64,000 bases of DNA from Erythrobacter sp. QSSC1-22B (GTDB taxonomy: Bacteria; Pseudomonadota; Alphaproteobacteria; Sphingomonadales; Sphingomonadaceae): positions 1-64,000 of the forward strand of contig NZ_LZRP01000001.1 in the NCBI RefSeq assembly GCF_001678665.1. The letters are read 5' to 3'. This document shows positions 9,111-18,701 of the stretch, in pieces. The notes under the pieces are model-generated. The model saw nothing but the letters and a program-made list of their open reading frames with translations, was not told where the DNA came from and searched no databases. Within the stretch, counting starts at the first letter, position 1; each line of letters starts with the position of its first letter. Made by a program: the position numbers and the translations under genes.

Positions 9111-10403
9111 TCAGGCCGGGTCGCGCGCGAAAATGCCGAAGCCGGCGATGATAGCGTAGCAGGCGATCGGCAGGATCATCGCCACCGCCAGACTCCCGCT
9201 CACATCCGCGAGCATGCCGTAGAGCAGCGGGACGACCGCGCCGCCGAAGATTGCGACGTTGATGATGCCGGATCCATCGGCTGCCCGCGGACCGAGTTTC
9301 TCGCAGGCAAGCGAGAAGATCGTCGGGAACATGATAGAGTTCATGAGGCCCACTGCCAGCAGGGTGTAGGCGGCCGCTTCGCCCGATGTCATGGTGCTGA
9401 CGATTATGAGCAGGATTGCGCCTGCGGAATTGAAGGCGAGAATCCTGCCGGGCGAGAACATGCGAAGCACGGCCGAGCCGATGAACCGCCCGACCATCGC
9501 GCCGCCCCAATAGAGACCGATCATCCAGCCCACGACGCTCTCCGGCTGCCCCAGAACGCGGTCCTGCGCCAGATAGTTGATGATGATCGAGCCGATCGAG
9601 ACCTCGGCCCCGACATAGAGGAAGATGCACAGCGCGCCGTAGCCGAAGCGGCTGCGTTTCAGGAGGTCGAGACCGGCGAGACCGGACGATGCCTCGTGCT
9701 TCTCTCCCTGCAGCCGGTTGCGGAAGGTCCAGACCGCCAGAGCGACGAGAGCGATCAGGATGGCGACGCCGAGATAGCCCTGCCAGATCGCTTCGCTTTC
9801 CGCCTGCCGATAGGCCTGCAACTGCGCGCCCGAGAGCTGGTCGGCGCTGACAGCGGCGAGGCTGCCGAGGATTACCGCCGCCCCGACGATCGGAAAGACT
9901 GTCGTGCCGAGCGAGTTGAAGGCCTGTGCAAAGGTCAGCCGGCTGTGCGCGGTCTTCTGGGGCCCGAGGAGCGAGATCAACGGGTTGGCGACGACCTGGA
10001 CGATCACCACGCCGCTTGCGAGCACGAACAGGGCCAGGAGGAACAGCGCATAAGTCGCGTTCTGGCTGGCGGGAATGAACAGAAGGCAGCCGACCATCAT
10101 CGTCAGAAGACCGGCCACCGCGCCGCGCATGTAACCGATCTTCTTGACCAGCTTCGCGCCGGGGATGCCGACGATCAGATAGGCGGCGAAGAAGCAGAAC
10201 TGCACCAGCATCGCCTGCGTGTAGTTGAGCGTGAACAGCTCCTTGAGCTTGGGAATGAGGACATCATTGAGCGAGGTGATGCCGCCGAAGATAAAGAACA
10301 GCCCGAAAACGAAGTATTGCAGCCCGGGGGCATCGATGTGGCTGCCCTCCGCCTCCACCGGGTTCGGATCGGTGCTCGATGCGGCGTCAGGTGCCAGTGC
10401 CAT
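9111..10403 (-). CDS. FHS/FucP-type MFS sugar permease (glucose/galactose-like)
   Basis: A 430-aa inner-membrane protein with about 12 hydrophobic segments. The first helix block QYFVFGLFFIFGGITSLND and the later VANPLISLLGP and TFAQAFNSLGT motifs are characteristic of the fucose/glucose-galactose H+ symporters of the FHS family. It probably brings glucose, the end product of the co-encoded GH3 and GH16 enzymes, into the cytoplasm. It lies between them in the same operon (84 bp after the GH3 gene). Confidence 0.88.
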   Translation of the reverse strand: MALAPDAASSTDPNPVEAEGSHIDAPGLQYFVFGLFFIFGGITSLNDVLIPKLKELFTLNYTQAMLVQFCFFAAYLIVGIPGAKLVKKIGYMRGAVAGLLTMMVGCLLFIPASQNATYALFLLALFVLASGVVIVQVVANPLISLLGPQKTAHSRLTFAQAFNSLGTTVFPIVGAAVILGSLAAVSADQLSGAQLQAYRQAESEAIWQGYLGVAILIALVALAVWTFRNRLQGEKHEASSGLAGLDLLKRSRFGYGALCIFLYVGAEVSIGSIIINYLAQDRVLGQPESVVGWMIGLYWGGAMVGRFIGSAVLRMFSPGRILAFNSAGAILLIIVSTMTSGEAAAYTLLAVGLMNSIMFPTIFSLACEKLGPRAADGSGIINVAIFGGAVVPLLYGMLADVSGSLAVAMILPIACYAIIAGFGIFARDPA

Positions 10404-10487
10404 GGTTCATTGTCCTCCCCATATCGGCCTCTCCGGGCCGCGAATTCAGAAATGTCGCTCGTCGCTGCGCTCCGCCGGGTTCCCGAC

Positions 10488-12863
10488 CTAGAACGAACAC
10501 TGCGTATCGTCGGGCAAATCCTGCCGCGCAATGCTTGCGATGCGGATCGCCAGCGGTGCTTGCGACGAAATCGCAAGGCTGTCGCGCGGCCCGTCGGTGC
10601 ATTGTTCGGTCACGATCATCTCGCGCCAGTCCTTGCCCTCGGCATGGGCGAGCTGGCTGGTGATGTCGATTTCGGTATCGCCGACCCGCAGCACGACGGG
10701 CGCGGTGGGGCGGCGGTCGATGGCGTAGCTGATGCGATAATCACCGCCGCCCTGGTCCGACTGGGCCAGCGACAGGGTCGCCCCTGCTGCGAAGGTGATT
10801 TCCCGCGCGTCTTCCTGGCGCAGATTGTCGATCCCGCGCGCGACGATACCCTCCGCCTCGCCGCGCAGGTTCGGCAGATCCGTTTCGCCGGCGCGGGCCA
10901 CGATGCCGCGGTCCAGCCGCCCATTGACGAACCAATCGGTCGCATCGCTCCCGGCAAGAAAACCGCAGGTCTCGTCGAGCTGAGGCAGGGGAGAGGTTTC
11001 GGATAGCGAGCGACCGTAGCCGAAGGCGAACAGCGCCCCTCGCGCATCGTTGACCGGCGTTCCGGCGCAGCTTTCGGGCCAGCTGAACGACAGGCGTCCG
11101 GTCGCTTCGCGTCTGCCGAAGAGAATGTCGGCCACTCCCGCGCCCTCGCCGCCGGGGAGCCATGAGGCCACGAATGCATCCGCGGCGTTGAGTTCGCGGT
11201 TCATCCACAAGGGTCTGCCCGAGAGCAGCACCGCGACCGTCGGGATGCCGTCGGAGCGAAATTTGCGCAGAAGCTCGAGCCCTTCCTCGTCTGCCAGGAC
11301 GAGGTTCTTTCGGTCGCCCGCGAATTCGGCGTATGGCTCCTCGCCGAACACGACCACGGCCACGTCCGGTCTGTCCCCATAGCTGCCGTCGACCGACAGC
11401 GTCGCGGCGCCTCCGGCGCCCTCGGTTGCCTGCTGCAATCCCGACCAGATCGAGGTGGCTCCGGGGAAATAGTCGTTGGTCAGCTCGCGTCCGCCCTGCC
11501 AGGTCAGCGTCCAGCCGCCGGAGGCCTGGCCGATACTGTCCGCCGCAATCCCGGCGACCAGGATGTCCTGTCCGCTCCGCAGAGGAAGAACACCGGCGTT
11601 CTTGAGCAACACTTGCGACTTGGCGACGGCCTCGCGCGCAATGGAGCGATGCTCGGGCGAGCCCAGCCGGTCGAAAGCGCCGCCATTGGCGCGCTGCGAA
11701 GGGCGGCGCGCGTCGCCATCAAGCAGGCCGGCGCGCAGCTTCATCCGCAGCACCCGGCCCACCGCCTCGTCCAGTCGGGCCATCGGAATGGTCCCGTCGC
11801 GGACCTGCGCGACGAGGCTGTCCATCAGTGCCGTCCAGTCGTCCGGGACCATGTATATGTCGAGACCCGCCAACAGCGCCTGCGGGCAATCGGTGACGGT
11901 GCAGCCGGCGACCTGGCCATGTCCGTTCCAGTCGCCGACGGTTACCCCGTCGAAGCCCATCTCATCGCGCAAGACGCCGGTCAGCATGGCCTGATTGCCA
12001 TGCATCTTGCTCCCGTTGACCGAATTGAAGCTGGCCATGACCGACTGCACCCCGGCGGCGATCGCGGCCGGATAGGGCGTCGCATGAATCGCCTTGAGCT
12101 CATCGATGTAGCCGTTGACGTCGCCCTGATCGACGCCCTGTTCGGTTCCCCCGTCGCCGAAGAAGTGCTTGGCGGTCGCGATCACATGACCGCGACCCAG
12201 AAAGTCTTGGGAGGCACGGCGGCCCTGCAGGCCTTCCACCAGGGCCGCGCCCAGCGACGCAGTGAGCCGGGGATCTTCCGAATAGCTTTCGTAGGTCCGT
12301 CCCCAGCGATGGTCGCGCGCGACCGCCACGGTGGGGGAGAAGTTCCAGTCGATGCCGGTTGCTTCGATTTCGACGGCAGTCGCTTCGCCGATGCGCCGCA
12401 CCAGGTCGGCGTCCCCCGTCGCGCCGAGGCCGATATTGTGGGGGAATATCGTCGCGCCCACCACATTGGTGTGTCCGTGGACGGCGTCGGTCCCCCAGAT
12501 GGTGGGAATGGCCGGCTCGTCGCTCGGGAGGGGAGCGGTCGAGGCGTCCCACATCTCGTCGGCGAGTTTGAGCCATTGCGCCGCGGGCGCATATTCGTCG
12601 CCAAAGGGGCCGCCGTTTCCGCCGTTCAGATAGCTGCCGAAGCGGTACCGGCGCATGTCCTCGGCCGTGAAGGAATTGATCTGTGGCTGTATCAGTTGGG
12701 CGACCTTGCGCTCCATGCTCATCCGCCCGAGCAGCTGCTCCACCCTAAGGTCTTCGTCCCTCTCTGCGGATTGGGCGAGTGCGGGTCTTTCCTCCAACGA
12801 ACCGACGGATGCACAGCCCGACAGAGCCGCTCCGGCCGCCGCCGCCATCAACCACGCTCTCAT
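10488..12863 (-). CDS. GH3 exo-beta-glucosidase lipoprotein (ExoP-like)
   Basis: A 791-aa exported glycoside hydrolase that removes glucose from the non-reducing ends of beta-glucan oligosaccharides. The N-terminus has a lipoprotein signal (lipobox LSGC, Cys17). The GH3 N-terminal barrel runs to about residue 390 and carries IWGTDAVHG, the AKHFFGDGG block and VGDWNGHG, where Asp311 is the expected nucleophile. The GH3 C-terminal sandwich domain follows (about 410-610), and a last domain of about 150 residues occupies the position of the ExoP galactose-binding-like domain. The start has a strong ribosome-binding site (GGGGAGGA). It is first in the operon GH3-permease-GH16, and a CG-centred palindrome (12891-12906) lies 28 bp upstream, so LacI-type control is likely. 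A second GH3 of similar layout occurs at 24628-27144. Confidence 0.92.
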   Translation of the reverse strand: MRAWLMAAAAGAALSGCASVGSLEERPALAQSAERDEDLRVEQLLGRMSMERKVAQLIQPQINSFTAEDMRRYRFGSYLNGGNGGPFGDEYAPAAQWLKLADEMWDASTAPLPSDEPAIPTIWGTDAVHGHTNVVGATIFPHNIGLGATGDADLVRRIGEATAVEIEATGIDWNFSPTVAVARDHRWGRTYESYSEDPRLTASLGAALVEGLQGRRASQDFLGRGHVIATAKHFFGDGGTEQGVDQGDVNGYIDELKAIHATPYPAAIAAGVQSVMASFNSVNGSKMHGNQAMLTGVLRDEMGFDGVTVGDWNGHGQVAGCTVTDCPQALLAGLDIYMVPDDWTALMDSLVAQVRDGTIPMARLDEAVGRVLRMKLRAGLLDGDARRPSQRANGGAFDRLGSPEHRSIAREAVAKSQVLLKNAGVLPLRSGQDILVAGIAADSIGQASGGWTLTWQGGRELTNDYFPGATSIWSGLQQATEGAGGAATLSVDGSYGDRPDVAVVVFGEEPYAEFAGDRKNLVLADEEGLELLRKFRSDGIPTVAVLLSGRPLWMNRELNAADAFVASWLPGGEGAGVADILFGRREATGRLSFSWPESCAGTPVNDARGALFAFGYGRSLSETSPLPQLDETCGFLAGSDATDWFVNGRLDRGIVARAGETDLPNLRGEAEGIVARGIDNLRQEDAREITFAAGATLSLAQSDQGGGDYRISYAIDRRPTAPVVLRVGDTEIDITSQLAHAEGKDWREMIVTEQCTDGPRDSLAISSQAPLAIRIASIARQDLPDDTQCSF

Positions 12864-12890
12864 ACCGATCCTCCCCGCGCTCCCGTCAGA

Positions 12891-12906
12891 TTGGGAACGT
12901 TATCAT
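12891..12906. promoter_or_regulatory. Candidate LacI-family operator upstream of GH3 operon
   Basis: The 16-mer TTGGGAACGTTATCAT is centred on CG at 12898-12899 and matches the operator at 18613-18628 and its neighbour in most positions (core GAACGTT). It lies in the 74-bp gap between the MFS stop and the GH3 start, where it could cover the promoter of the GH3-permease-GH16 operon. Confidence 0.55.
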
Positions 12907-12937
12907 TTTGAGGGAATGGCATGGCGGGGAATCGAAA

Positions 12938-14143
12938 TCAAGCGGCGAGCCCCTCGATAGCGAGCAGCAGGGCGCAAGCCGTCATCGCGAGTGCCGCCAG
13001 GAGCAGAAACAGCGCGCCAAACCCGAAGGTCGGTACGAGCGCTATGGTGAGCCATGGCATTACCAGCGACGGCATTGTGTTTGTGAGATTGAAGATACCC
13101 AGGTCGCGACCGCGTGTTCCGGGACGAGGCAGGATACGCAGGGTCTGGCTCGTATGGAGCGACAGAAAGACCCCTATGGCCAGACCGAAAACGACGTAGC
13201 CGGCAACGGCGCTCACGAGATCGACGGCAATCGCCATGATCAACAGGCCCACCGACCCCAGACCGGCGCAGATCACCAGCGGACGGAGCGGACGATCGAT
13301 GCGGTCCGACCAGCGCCCGGCAATCATCGCGAGCGGCACGGAGATAGAGAGGACCGCGGCGAAGATCGTCGCCGCTTCATTGTCTCCGAAACCGTCTTCG
13401 ATCGATTGCAGCCAATACAGCAGATAGGCGAACAGAGTTGCCTCGGCGATTTGCACCAGCAGACGCGCGAGCCACATGCTGGCGACTTGCTTGCGCTGAA
13501 CCCGAGGTCTCGCCTGGGACACGGGATTGGAAACCATGAGATGCGTCATGCTGCGCGGTCGGCCGAATGCCAGAATGGGTATTACCATGGCGAACACCGA
13601 CAACGCGACGAGAATCAGCCGCGTATCGGCGCCTGCGAGATCCGGCCAAGTCACCAGCGCGCCCGACAGAGCGCCCAGCGCCGGCGAAAAGGACAGCAGT
13701 CCGCCGAGCATGCCCTTCTGTTGATCGGGCACGCAGTCCCCCGCCCATGCCGCCAGTGGCGCCAGCATCATGTTGAGAGCGATCTGCCACAGCACGATCA
13801 ACGCGATCAGACTGCGACCGTTTTGAGCCTCGCGCATAGAGACCAACATGACGCCGGAAAGGATCATGCCGGCGATGATCCACGGACGCCGTGCCCCAGT
13901 TCGATCACTGAGCCAGCCGAACCCGACATTCGCCAGGCTCGCTGCGATGGCGCCTGCAAATGCGGCATAGGCGAGGATGGAAACCTCATCCTCGCCCCCA
14001 CCCATTCCCTGGACGCGCACGGGAAGGAGGATAGTCAGGAACGGGACATAGGCGACCGCGCCACCCGCCGCGGCAAGTGCGTAGAGCAGCAGGAAGCGAA
14101 GCGACTGACGCTCCGCCATGGGCGGGGTCTCAGCGCCGTCCAT
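12938..14143 (-). CDS. MFS permease of the beta-glucan locus
   Basis: A 401-aa inner-membrane protein with about 12 hydrophobic segments. The loop between helices 2 and 3 carries the MFS signature as GWLSDRTGARRPW near residues 80-92. The start overlaps the 3' end of the LacI gene by 14 bp, so the two are translated from one message. Placement suggests transport of a di- or oligosaccharide or another product of glucan breakdown, but the substrate is not visible in sequence. Its N-terminal third resembles the truncated MFS gene at 29907-30424, which ends the second glucan module. Confidence 0.85.
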   Translation of the reverse strand: MDGAETPPMAERQSLRFLLLYALAAAGGAVAYVPFLTILLPVRVQGMGGGEDEVSILAYAAFAGAIAASLANVGFGWLSDRTGARRPWIIAGMILSGVMLVSMREAQNGRSLIALIVLWQIALNMMLAPLAAWAGDCVPDQQKGMLGGLLSFSPALGALSGALVTWPDLAGADTRLILVALSVFAMVIPILAFGRPRSMTHLMVSNPVSQARPRVQRKQVASMWLARLLVQIAEATLFAYLLYWLQSIEDGFGDNEAATIFAAVLSISVPLAMIAGRWSDRIDRPLRPLVICAGLGSVGLLIMAIAVDLVSAVAGYVVFGLAIGVFLSLHTSQTLRILPRPGTRGRDLGIFNLTNTMPSLVMPWLTIALVPTFGFGALFLLLAALAMTACALLLAIEGLAA

Positions 14144-15191
14144 GTGGCGGCGCGGGGCCTGTGGATCCGCGCACGACGAGTTCGCCGACGACGGTCACCG
14201 GTTCGCCGGGTGGCGGGCAGTTACGGCTGTCGATGAGCAGCTCGACCGCGCGCGAAGCGGTGGCGGCGATGGGCTGATCGACCGCGGTCAACGCCGGGTC
14301 GGTAAACCGGACGATCGGCGAATTGTCGAAGCTCACCAGGGAAAGATCGCGCGGCACTTCGAGCCCCATCTCGCGCGCCAGCTCCAGCGCGGCCAGCGTC
14401 ATCTGGTCGCTGCTGCAGATGATCGCGGTCGGGCGATCGCGCAGGGTCAGCAGCTTGCGTGCTGCCAGCTTGCCGCTCTCGAACCCGAAATCGCCGCGCG
14501 TGCAGAGATCGTCATGCGAATGGCCGGCTTGGTCCATGGCCCACTTCCAGCCGTCGATACGCCGGTTCGACAGGCTGAACTCTTCAGGACCGGCTACGAA
14601 ACCGATCCGCTCGTGCCCATGATCGAGGAGGTGCTGGGTTGCCAACCGCGCGTTAGGAGTGTCGCCCATGGTGATGGCAATGCCCGGTCCCCCCTGGCGC
14701 GATCCGATGCGCGCGAAGGGAATGCCTGTTTTGGCGAGGAAACTCGTGATTAGCGGGTTTTCCGAGTGCGGCGGCGTCAGAATGACCCCATCGGGCTGGA
14801 GCGCCGCGATTGCGCCGCTGAGCTCGCGCTCGACATGGTCGCTGTGCGTGTCGACCAGTTCGATCAGCATGCGGTATCCGCGCTCCGCACAGGTCAACAT
14901 ACCGCCTAGCAGCATCTGATCGACCCAGTCGCGTCCTTCGCGTGCGGTCCAATCGGCGATCGTGCGGTCGCGGTCGTTGATGGCGAGGATCAGATAGGAA
15001 CGCGAACCACTCATCCGCTGTGCCGCGATCGAGGGGACGTAGCTGAGCCTGTCGATGCTGGCCCGTACCTTCTCCTTCATCGCCGGACGGACGTTGGGCT
15101 CGTTGTTGATGACGCGGCTGACGGTCTGCAGGGACACGCCCGCATCCGCCGCAACATGCTTAATCGTGACTGCCTGACGCCGTCTCGCCAT
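14130..15191 (-). CDS. LacI-family transcriptional regulator
   Basis: A 353-aa repressor. Residues 7-30 are the helix-turn-helix TIKHVAADAGVSLQTVSRVI followed by the hinge helix region (VPSIAAQRMSGSRSY), and residues about 62-340 form a periplasmic-binding-protein-like sugar sensor. It begins the LacI-MFS transcription unit. It lies between the GH3 operon and the TonB receptor, and matching CG-centred palindromes are found upstream of both (12891-12906; 18613-18650), making it the probable regulator of this module with a glucan-derived sugar as inducer. Confidence 0.92.
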   Translation of the reverse strand: MARRRQAVTIKHVAADAGVSLQTVSRVINNEPNVRPAMKEKVRASIDRLSYVPSIAAQRMSGSRSYLILAINDRDRTIADWTAREGRDWVDQMLLGGMLTCAERGYRMLIELVDTHSDHVERELSGAIAALQPDGVILTPPHSENPLITSFLAKTGIPFARIGSRQGGPGIAITMGDTPNARLATQHLLDHGHERIGFVAGPEEFSLSNRRIDGWKWAMDQAGHSHDDLCTRGDFGFESGKLAARKLLTLRDRPTAIICSSDQMTLAALELAREMGLEVPRDLSLVSFDNSPIVRFTDPALTAVDQPIAATASRAVELLIDSRNCPPPGEPVTVVGELVVRGSTGPAPPHGRR

Positions 15192-15346
15192 CGTTCAACT
15201 CTTGTTGTTTATGCAGCCCGGCTCGCTAGCGCGCCCGGACAGGTAACTCCAGAGCTCAGGCCCGACGATGGCAGTGGGTTACGAACCAAAAGCGAGCCCG
15301 CGGCTGGGCACGGACCCGCTTATGCTCGATGGGAGCGAGGAAGCGA

Positions 15347-18300
15347 TCAGAAAGCGAACCGCGCGAGAAACGTGTAGCGGCGATCGTTCCGGAAGGCTGA
15401 TCGGGTGAGGCGGGTTCCATCGAAGTCGATGACCTGCGTGGTGCGGGTCACCTCGTCGAGCAGATTCACGCCCTGAACGCCCAGCTTTATCTTGTCGGTC
15501 AGGGCGAAGAAGAACGACGCATCCAGCTGACCGGTCGATTCCTGCCAGATCGGCGAAAACGGGAAGATGTCGTCGCGCGGGGTGATCAGGAAATCCGAAC
15601 GCCAGTTATAGGCAACCCGCGTGGAAATCGGCCCCTTTTCGTAAAAGAGAGTGGCATTCACCGTGTGCTTAGAGACCCCCTGAAGCGGTTGCCGCGAAGC
15701 GAAATTGCTGCGGTTTCCGAAGATATCGGGATTGGAGAAATCGCCCGCATCGACATAGGTGTAAGTCAGTTGCGACCCGAACCCGCTCAGGAGACCGGGC
15801 AGGAAGTCGTAGGACTGCTGATAGGCGACTTCGACACCCTTGAGCGTTCCGCCGAGTTCGTTGCTTGGTCCGTTCACTTCGACTTCGAAAGCGCCGTCGG
15901 CGGTCGGGTACTCGACCACATTGACCCCGCTGCTCACGATGCCGGACAGATCCTTCACGAAGCCTGCCACGGTAAACGAACCTACATCGTCGAAATACCA
16001 TTCGAGCGAGAGGTCGTAATTCCAGGATTGGGTCGCCTGGACGTTGCGATTTCCGGTGAACAGCTGGAACAACGGTCCGGTTTCGAGCGCGCCTCCGGAC
16101 AGCAGATCGCCGGTGTTGTCTGCAATGGTCCCCCCGGCGCGGAAAAACGACAGGTCGGGACGCGAGATGCCTTTCGACACTGCGCCGCGCAGCAGCAGGC
16201 CATTACCGAAATCCAGCTTCGCGTTGAAGCTGGGTAGCCAGTGATCGAAAGTGATGTCGCGGCCGTCGATGATCACATCGCCGGTATAGGCCGAAGCAAA
16301 TTGAGCGAGGCGCGCATCGGAGAGTTGGCAGTATCCGATCTGTGCGGTGGGATTGGGATTGTTGGCGCACGAGAACTGTATCTCGGAGACCTGGACGATC
16401 CCGTCACCGTTCCCGCCCGCATTGTTGGCGGGATTATCGAAGTCGGCCGGATTGGGCAATGCGATCACACCGCCGCTCTTCACCGTGGTCTGCACATAGC
16501 GCACCCCGAAATTGCCCTCGAGCGCCCAGCCATTGTCGAAGTCCAGACCGTAGTCGAGACGAGCGTAAGCCGCCGCCGTAAGTTCTTCCACGTCGGAAAT
16601 CTGGTCGGCCGTGAAGCCGTCGGCCATCGGGGTCCACCGTTCAGGCAGGAACTCGGGGAAAGCGAATGCCGCGATCGCCTCGCCTTGTGCGACCGTAGTT
16701 CCATCGAGGTACTCGCCGATGAAGTCGTCGCCGCCGAAGAAATAGCCGCCGCCGTTCTGGATCGGGGTCGGCGCGTTGCCACGCTGGAAATTGTCGGCGA
16801 ACGGGGTGCGGTAGCCGCTCGCATCGGGGAAATCGTTCGGATAGGCGCCCCCGCAGCCATAGACCTGCGGATCCGCGCAGTTCCAATTGCCGTTGCGCCC
16901 GGTCCACGGCGCCCCGAGCGAACCCCAGTTCTGGAAATTGGTATCGCGGGTTGTCCGGTCGCGTTCCGCCCACCGCGTCCCGAAGCGGGCTCGCTTGATG
17001 AAGCCGGAGTCGCTGACATCGTAATCGACATCGAAGCGGACGCTGTCGAGCGAGCCCTCGTTGCGTGCCTTGCTGTCGAGGAGGAACCAGTAATAGGTGT
17101 AGGCGGGGTCGTCGTAGATGCCCTCGGGAGCGCCGATCGGCGTGATGAACTGGACCTGCGGCGTGTCGCCCCGGTTGTCGATCACCAGATCTGAGAAGGT
17201 GTTCATCGCCCCGATGATCGAATCCTGCCGCAGGTCGGAACTGATGTGCTGAAGTTCGAAATTGAACCGCAAGCGATCGGTTGCCTCGAACTGCGCGTCG
17301 AACGAAATATCCTGGGTTTTCGCCTCGGTGTTCCGCTGGAAGCGAGCCAGTTCGGTGGGCAGGCCGCCCCATGGCGACAAGCCGGAATCACCGAGCAGCT
17401 GGGTCAAGGTTCCGGTCTGGAAGACCCCGCTCTCGTCAAAGGTCCAATCCGTCCCGGCCCGCTCGATCGGAAAGCCCGCATCGTTGTTGACCAGCGCCTG
17501 GATGAAATACTCGTCGGTGAAGAACTGGGTTTCGGCCCGGAGATATTCGACCGTCGCAAGGAGGCGGCCATCGCCGCTCTCGAACTGGCCAACCGCGGAA
17601 AAGGCCTCGCGATCCCGCTCGAGGTCGGTGGTCCGCACACCGCCGCCCTTGGGAACGACGACCGTACCCGGAGGCGGAAAGGTGTTTTCGTCGAAATTCA
17701 CGTCCCCGAAACCGCCTGAACCGACCGCCTGTACGCGTATACAGGGGTCATCGAGGCTGGGATCCCGGTAACAGGGATCCTGCAATTGCGAGGCATCGGT
17801 CCGGCTGACGAGCTCGGATTTCGCATAGCCGAGCTGGAGGCCGAACATGCTGCCACCGCCGGTGGTCCAGGTGTTCGAGATGATCCCCGAAAAGCCCGGC
17901 GACCATTCCTTCGCAAGATCGCCGTAATTCGCTTCGATCGAGCCCGCGAAGTTCAGGCCGGGATTATCGAGCGGCTTGCGTGTCACCAAATTGACCGTGC
18001 CGGCAATTCCCCCGTCAACCATGTCCGCGGTGGTGTTCTTGAAAACTTCGACGCGGCCCAGGAGTTCGGGCGACACATCGTTGAACGAAAGCTCGCGACC
18101 GCCGGTAGCGGAGAAGATATCGCGGCCGTTGAGTTCGGAGCGGACATAGGGAAGCCCGCGAATGACGACGCCGGTACCCTCGACCGAGAAGCGATCGGGG
18201 TCCGAGGTTTTCTCGAAGCGGCCGATGTTGACGCCCGGAACACGCTGCAGCGCCTCTGCGACCGAGCGGTCGGCCAGCGCGCCGATGTCTTCGGCGGTAA

Positions 18301-18547
18301 TCACGTCGACGACGGTGTCTGCACTGCGCTTGATGTTCTGCGCGGATTCGAGCGAGGCGCGAAAGCCCGTGACGACGATCAGGTCCTCGGCGACCGGCTC
18401 TTCGGAAACGGGGGTTTCTTCTTCATCCCCTTCCGGCGCTTCCTGCGCCAGGGCGGGATGCCACGCCATCAGCGCAAGTCCCGATGCAGTGGTCAGCACT
18501 GCGATGCGGCTTGCCGCAAGCGCAATTCCGGTAGGTTTCCGAGACAT
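15347..18547 (-). CDS. TonB-dependent outer-membrane receptor (oligosaccharide uptake)
   Basis: A 1066-aa outer-membrane protein. After a signal peptide (cut near ALAQEAP) comes an acidic linker and a TonB-box-like LIVVTGF, a plug domain (about residues 70-200: TVVDVITAEDIGAL, VAEALQRVPGV, NLVTRKP) and a long 22-strand barrel ending in an aromatic residue (FLARFAF). The length and the plug sequence match the large carbohydrate-type receptors of sphingomonads and Caulobacter. Two operator-like palindromes lie in the 154-bp region it shares with the divergent halogenase gene. It should import beta-glucan oligosaccharides released outside the cell for the GH3 and GH16 enzymes. Confidence 0.92.
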   Translation of the reverse strand: MSRKPTGIALAASRIAVLTTASGLALMAWHPALAQEAPEGDEEETPVSEEPVAEDLIVVTGFRASLESAQNIKRSADTVVDVITAEDIGALADRSVAEALQRVPGVNIGRFEKTSDPDRFSVEGTGVVIRGLPYVRSELNGRDIFSATGGRELSFNDVSPELLGRVEVFKNTTADMVDGGIAGTVNLVTRKPLDNPGLNFAGSIEANYGDLAKEWSPGFSGIISNTWTTGGGSMFGLQLGYAKSELVSRTDASQLQDPCYRDPSLDDPCIRVQAVGSGGFGDVNFDENTFPPPGTVVVPKGGGVRTTDLERDREAFSAVGQFESGDGRLLATVEYLRAETQFFTDEYFIQALVNNDAGFPIERAGTDWTFDESGVFQTGTLTQLLGDSGLSPWGGLPTELARFQRNTEAKTQDISFDAQFEATDRLRFNFELQHISSDLRQDSIIGAMNTFSDLVIDNRGDTPQVQFITPIGAPEGIYDDPAYTYYWFLLDSKARNEGSLDSVRFDVDYDVSDSGFIKRARFGTRWAERDRTTRDTNFQNWGSLGAPWTGRNGNWNCADPQVYGCGGAYPNDFPDASGYRTPFADNFQRGNAPTPIQNGGGYFFGGDDFIGEYLDGTTVAQGEAIAAFAFPEFLPERWTPMADGFTADQISDVEELTAAAYARLDYGLDFDNGWALEGNFGVRYVQTTVKSGGVIALPNPADFDNPANNAGGNGDGIVQVSEIQFSCANNPNPTAQIGYCQLSDARLAQFASAYTGDVIIDGRDITFDHWLPSFNAKLDFGNGLLLRGAVSKGISRPDLSFFRAGGTIADNTGDLLSGGALETGPLFQLFTGNRNVQATQSWNYDLSLEWYFDDVGSFTVAGFVKDLSGIVSSGVNVVEYPTADGAFEVEVNGPSNELGGTLKGVEVAYQQSYDFLPGLLSGFGSQLTYTYVDAGDFSNPDIFGNRSNFASRQPLQGVSKHTVNATLFYEKGPISTRVAYNWRSDFLITPRDDIFPFSPIWQESTGQLDASFFFALTDKIKLGVQGVNLLDEVTRTTQVIDFDGTRLTRSAFRNDRRYTFLARFAF

Positions 18548-18612
18548 ATATCCTCCCCTGGCACAATCTTTATGGCGAACGACTCCGCCTTTTTCTTTTC
18601 ACCTACCGGTAA

Positions 18613-18650
18613 TTGTGAGCGTTCACAAGCGCCGGTATGAACGTTCACAA
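18613..18650. promoter_or_regulatory. Pair of LacI-type operators between TBDR and halogenase genes
   Basis: Two palindromes lie in the divergent intergenic region: TTGTGAGCGTTCACAA (18613-18628, CG centre 18620-18621) and GTATGAACGTTCACAA (18635-18650, CG centre 18642-18643). Their centres are 22 bp apart, two turns of the helix, so two repressor dimers would sit on the same face. The first is close to the E. coli lac half-site TTGTGAGCG. They are placed to control both genes. Confidence 0.7.
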
Positions 18651-18701
18651 ATTTAGCGTGGCGGACTCGCAACAGCTTGGGAAAAGTGGCAGTGAGGAAG
18701 G

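Noticed and set aside
9108..12911. Long plus-strand open frames (over 400 codons) opposite the GH3 and permease genes
   Set aside because: They are read-through frames opposite real high-GC genes; the products are full of Arg, Asp and His without domains, whereas the minus-strand proteins have clear family motifs.
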